A stretch of DNA of 9,358 nt from an uncultured Alistipes sp. (GTDB taxonomy: Bacteria > Bacteroidota > Bacteroidia > Bacteroidales > Rikenellaceae): assembly GCA_947174575.1 (NCBI GenBank), contig CAMWJM010000032.1:1-9358 (forward strand). The letters run 5' to 3'. A model generated the notes under the pieces. It ran no database searches. It was given only the letters and a program-made list of their open reading frames with translations, and was not told where the DNA came from. A program made the position numbers and the translations under genes. Shown in pieces: positions 7,979 to 9,358 of the stretch (the stretch's first letter is position 1; each line of letters starts with the position of its first letter).

Positions 7979-9325
7979 ATGAGAAACACGTTTCGGATCC
8001 TATTCTATCTCAAGAAGAATGCGCCGCTTCGAAACGGCAACGTGCCGGTCATGGCCCGCATCACGATCTGCGGACAGCGGACGCAACTGTCGACGCATCT
8101 ATCTGTGGATCAACGATACTGGTGTTCGACGACCGGACAAATAACGGGTCGCGGCCGAGCCGCCTGCGAAATCAACCGCCAGCTTCTGGATATCCGCTGC
8201 CGCATCGAACAATGTTATCGCACGCTCTTTCTGACCGGGACGCTCGTCACCCCGATCATGGTCAAAGAAGCCTATTTCGGAGCCTCGCAACATCGCACCC
8301 GGCTTCTGGAGTTCTTCCGCCGGCACAACGACGAGTTCGGCCGCATGGTCGGCGTCAGTCGGTGCCGGGCTACCTATCATAAATATAGGTGTGTCTGCCG
8401 GCATTTGGAACGTTATGTCGAAACGGCCTACCGGCGACCCGATCTCGCATTCGACGAACTCGACAAAAAATTCCTCACCGGCTTCCATGCCTACATCGTC
8501 CAGCAATGCGGCCGCAAGAAGAATACGGCGTGGGTCTACATGATCGCGCTGAAACACATCCTCATGCTGGCCCGCAGCAAGGGGTACCTCAAGCACGACG
8601 TATTCGCCGGATACAAGTTGCGCAACGAATTCGTCAGCCGCAATTATTTGACTTTGAATGAAATCGATAGGTTGATCCGACTCGAACTCCCCGCCGGAAC
8701 GTTGCAACGCGTGCGCGACGCATTCCTGTTCAGCTGTTTCACGGGATTGTCCTATGTCGACCTCCGCGACCTCACCCGGCGCCAGGTGCAACAGTCCGCC
8801 ACCGGCCCCTGGTGGCTCGATCTGGCCCGTCGCAAGACCGGCACCGAAGTGAGCGTCAGGTTGTTCGCGCTGCCGCATTCGATTCTGCGGCACTATATGC
8901 CGGAAGCACCCGACACCCCGATTTTCGACCTGCCGGGCAACGGCTGGTGCAACCGGTGTCTGGAGCGGATCGCAGCAGCGGCGGGCATCGACAAACGCAT
9001 CACGTTCCATGCAGCCCGCCATACGTTCGCCACCACGATCACGCTGTCGCAAGGCGTCGCCATAGAGACGATCAGCAAATTATTGGGACACAAGAATATC
9101 CGCACCACTCAAATCTACGCGGTCATCACCCATGCGATGCTCGACGACGAGATGAACCGGCTTTCCGAAAAGATCGATTCGGTCTATCCGCAGCTCGCCG
9201 CTGCGGCTTCCGCGGCCGAAAACGCTTCGTGCGCATGTGTGCGGCCCCGCCGAAAAGCCCCGGATGTGCCGAAAAAGCCGAAAAAGTGCCCGAAAAGTAC
9301 GTTACGATTCGTAACCCATGCTTAA
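7979..9325 (+). CDS. Bacteroidetes-type tyrosine recombinase / integrase
   Basis: This is a complete site-specific recombinase of 448 residues. The N-terminal arm-type DNA-binding domain starts with MRNTFRILFYLKKNAPLRNG, typical of Bacteroides integrases and the reason for the ATG at 7979; an in-frame TAG at 7958 rules out a much longer start. The SAM-like core-binding domain spans about 108-205 and the catalytic domain about 220-400. Catalytic residues visible are K286 (β-hairpin), H344 and R347 in HAARH, H371 in LLGHKN, and nucleophile Y380 in TTQIYA. The box I position, normally Arg in TGLR, is Ser258 here, as in the CTnDOT integrase. After about residue 405 comes an unusual Ala-rich then Lys/Pro-rich tail with a CxC pair. 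It is transcribed away from SusC. Possible roles are inversion of a promoter or surface gene, or integration of a mobile element; the sequence does not decide. Confidence 0.93.
   Translation: MRNTFRILFYLKKNAPLRNGNVPVMARITICGQRTQLSTHLSVDQRYWCSTTGQITGRGRAACEINRQLLDIRCRIEQCYRTLFLTGTLVTPIMVKEAYFGASQHRTRLLEFFRRHNDEFGRMVGVSRCRATYHKYRCVCRHLERYVETAYRRPDLAFDELDKKFLTGFHAYIVQQCGRKKNTAWVYMIALKHILMLARSKGYLKHDVFAGYKLRNEFVSRNYLTLNEIDRLIRLELPAGTLQRVRDAFLFSCFTGLSYVDLRDLTRRQVQQSATGPWWLDLARRKTGTEVSVRLFALPHSILRHYMPEAPDTPIFDLPGNGWCNRCLERIAAAAGIDKRITFHAARHTFATTITLSQGVAIETISKLLGHKNIRTTQIYAVITHAMLDDEMNRLSEKIDSVYPQLAAAASAAENASCACVRPRRKAPDVPKKPKKCPKSTLRFVTHA
9301..9315. repeat. 15-base palindrome GTTACGA-T-TCGTAAC at the 3' end of the recombinase gene
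   Basis: Seven-base arms GTTACGA (9301-9307) and TCGTAAC (9309-9315) are exact reverse complements around a single T. The palindrome lies within the last codons of the recombinase gene, ten bases before the end of its stop codon. It is not followed by a T-run and is not GC-rich, so it does not look like an intrinsic terminator. A binding or crossover site for the recombinase is possible but unproven. Confidence 0.5.
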
Positions 9326-9358
9326 AATTCTTTAACAAATTATAATGCCGAAAATACC
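9326..9358. other. AT-rich sequence after the recombinase gene
   Basis: The last 33 bases are AT-rich and include TATAAT at 9340-9345. No gene start or terminator is visible before the window edge. The TATAAT is of the E. coli type rather than the Bacteroidetes TAnnTTTG type, so I do not call a promoter. Confidence 0.4.

Noticed and set aside
7927..8382. 151-codon + strand frame beginning at the Shine-Dalgarno-preceded ATG
   Set aside because: Most of it overlaps the recombinase in another frame, and its sequence past 7979 looks like an out-of-frame reading (rich in Pro, Arg, His and Ser). The initiation site itself is kept as a finding.
8099..9052. 317-codon open frame on the minus strand, opposite the recombinase
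   Set aside because: The + strand frame has a full arm-binding domain and catalytic motifs. The antisense product has none.

Overview
The window looks like a GC-rich member of the Bacteroidota, most like Alistipes or a related gut lineage. I infer this from a SusC/SusD outer-membrane pair, lipoproteins with Bacteroidetes-type lipoboxes, gene starts with A/T-rich leaders and no Shine-Dalgarno sequence, and a Bacteroidetes-type tyrosine recombinase. The genus is a guess from base composition and protein style.

Layout. Bases 1-143 are an unassigned GC-rich stretch with a run of nine G and a short direct repeat. A strong intrinsic terminator at 139-171 closes a leftward four-gene operon read from 7586 down to 193. 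In transcription order its genes are a SusC/RagA-type TonB-dependent transporter, a SusD-type surface lipoprotein, a lipoprotein with an HExxH zinc-metallohydrolase motif (Mx1 / 'substrate import-associated' type), and a DUF4302-type lipoprotein. The gaps are only 25, 28 and 27 bases, and every gene encodes an export signal. A 392-base intergenic region (7587-7978) separates the operon from a divergent tyrosine recombinase gene (7979-9325, + strand). The last 33 bases are AT-rich, with no gene.

How the genes may work together. SusC forms the TonB-driven barrel and SusD is its ligand-binding lid. The metallohydrolase and the DUF4302 protein are probably surface or periplasm-facing accessories that bind or process the substrate. 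No glycoside hydrolase, polysaccharide lyase, sulfatase, hybrid two-component regulator, SusR-like regulator or ECF sigma/anti-sigma pair is visible, and SusC has no N-terminal STN signalling domain. The substrate may therefore be a peptide, a protein or another non-glycan ligand; this is inference.

The most interesting question is whether the divergent recombinase switches expression of the transporter operon, as tyrosine recombinases next to surface-protein loci do in Bacteroides, or is simply the integrase of a mobile element. I found no long inverted repeat in the window that would settle it. I did find short palindromes sharing a GTTAC/GTAAC element near SusC and at the end of the recombinase gene. 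I saw no tRNA, rRNA, CRISPR array or insertion sequence.
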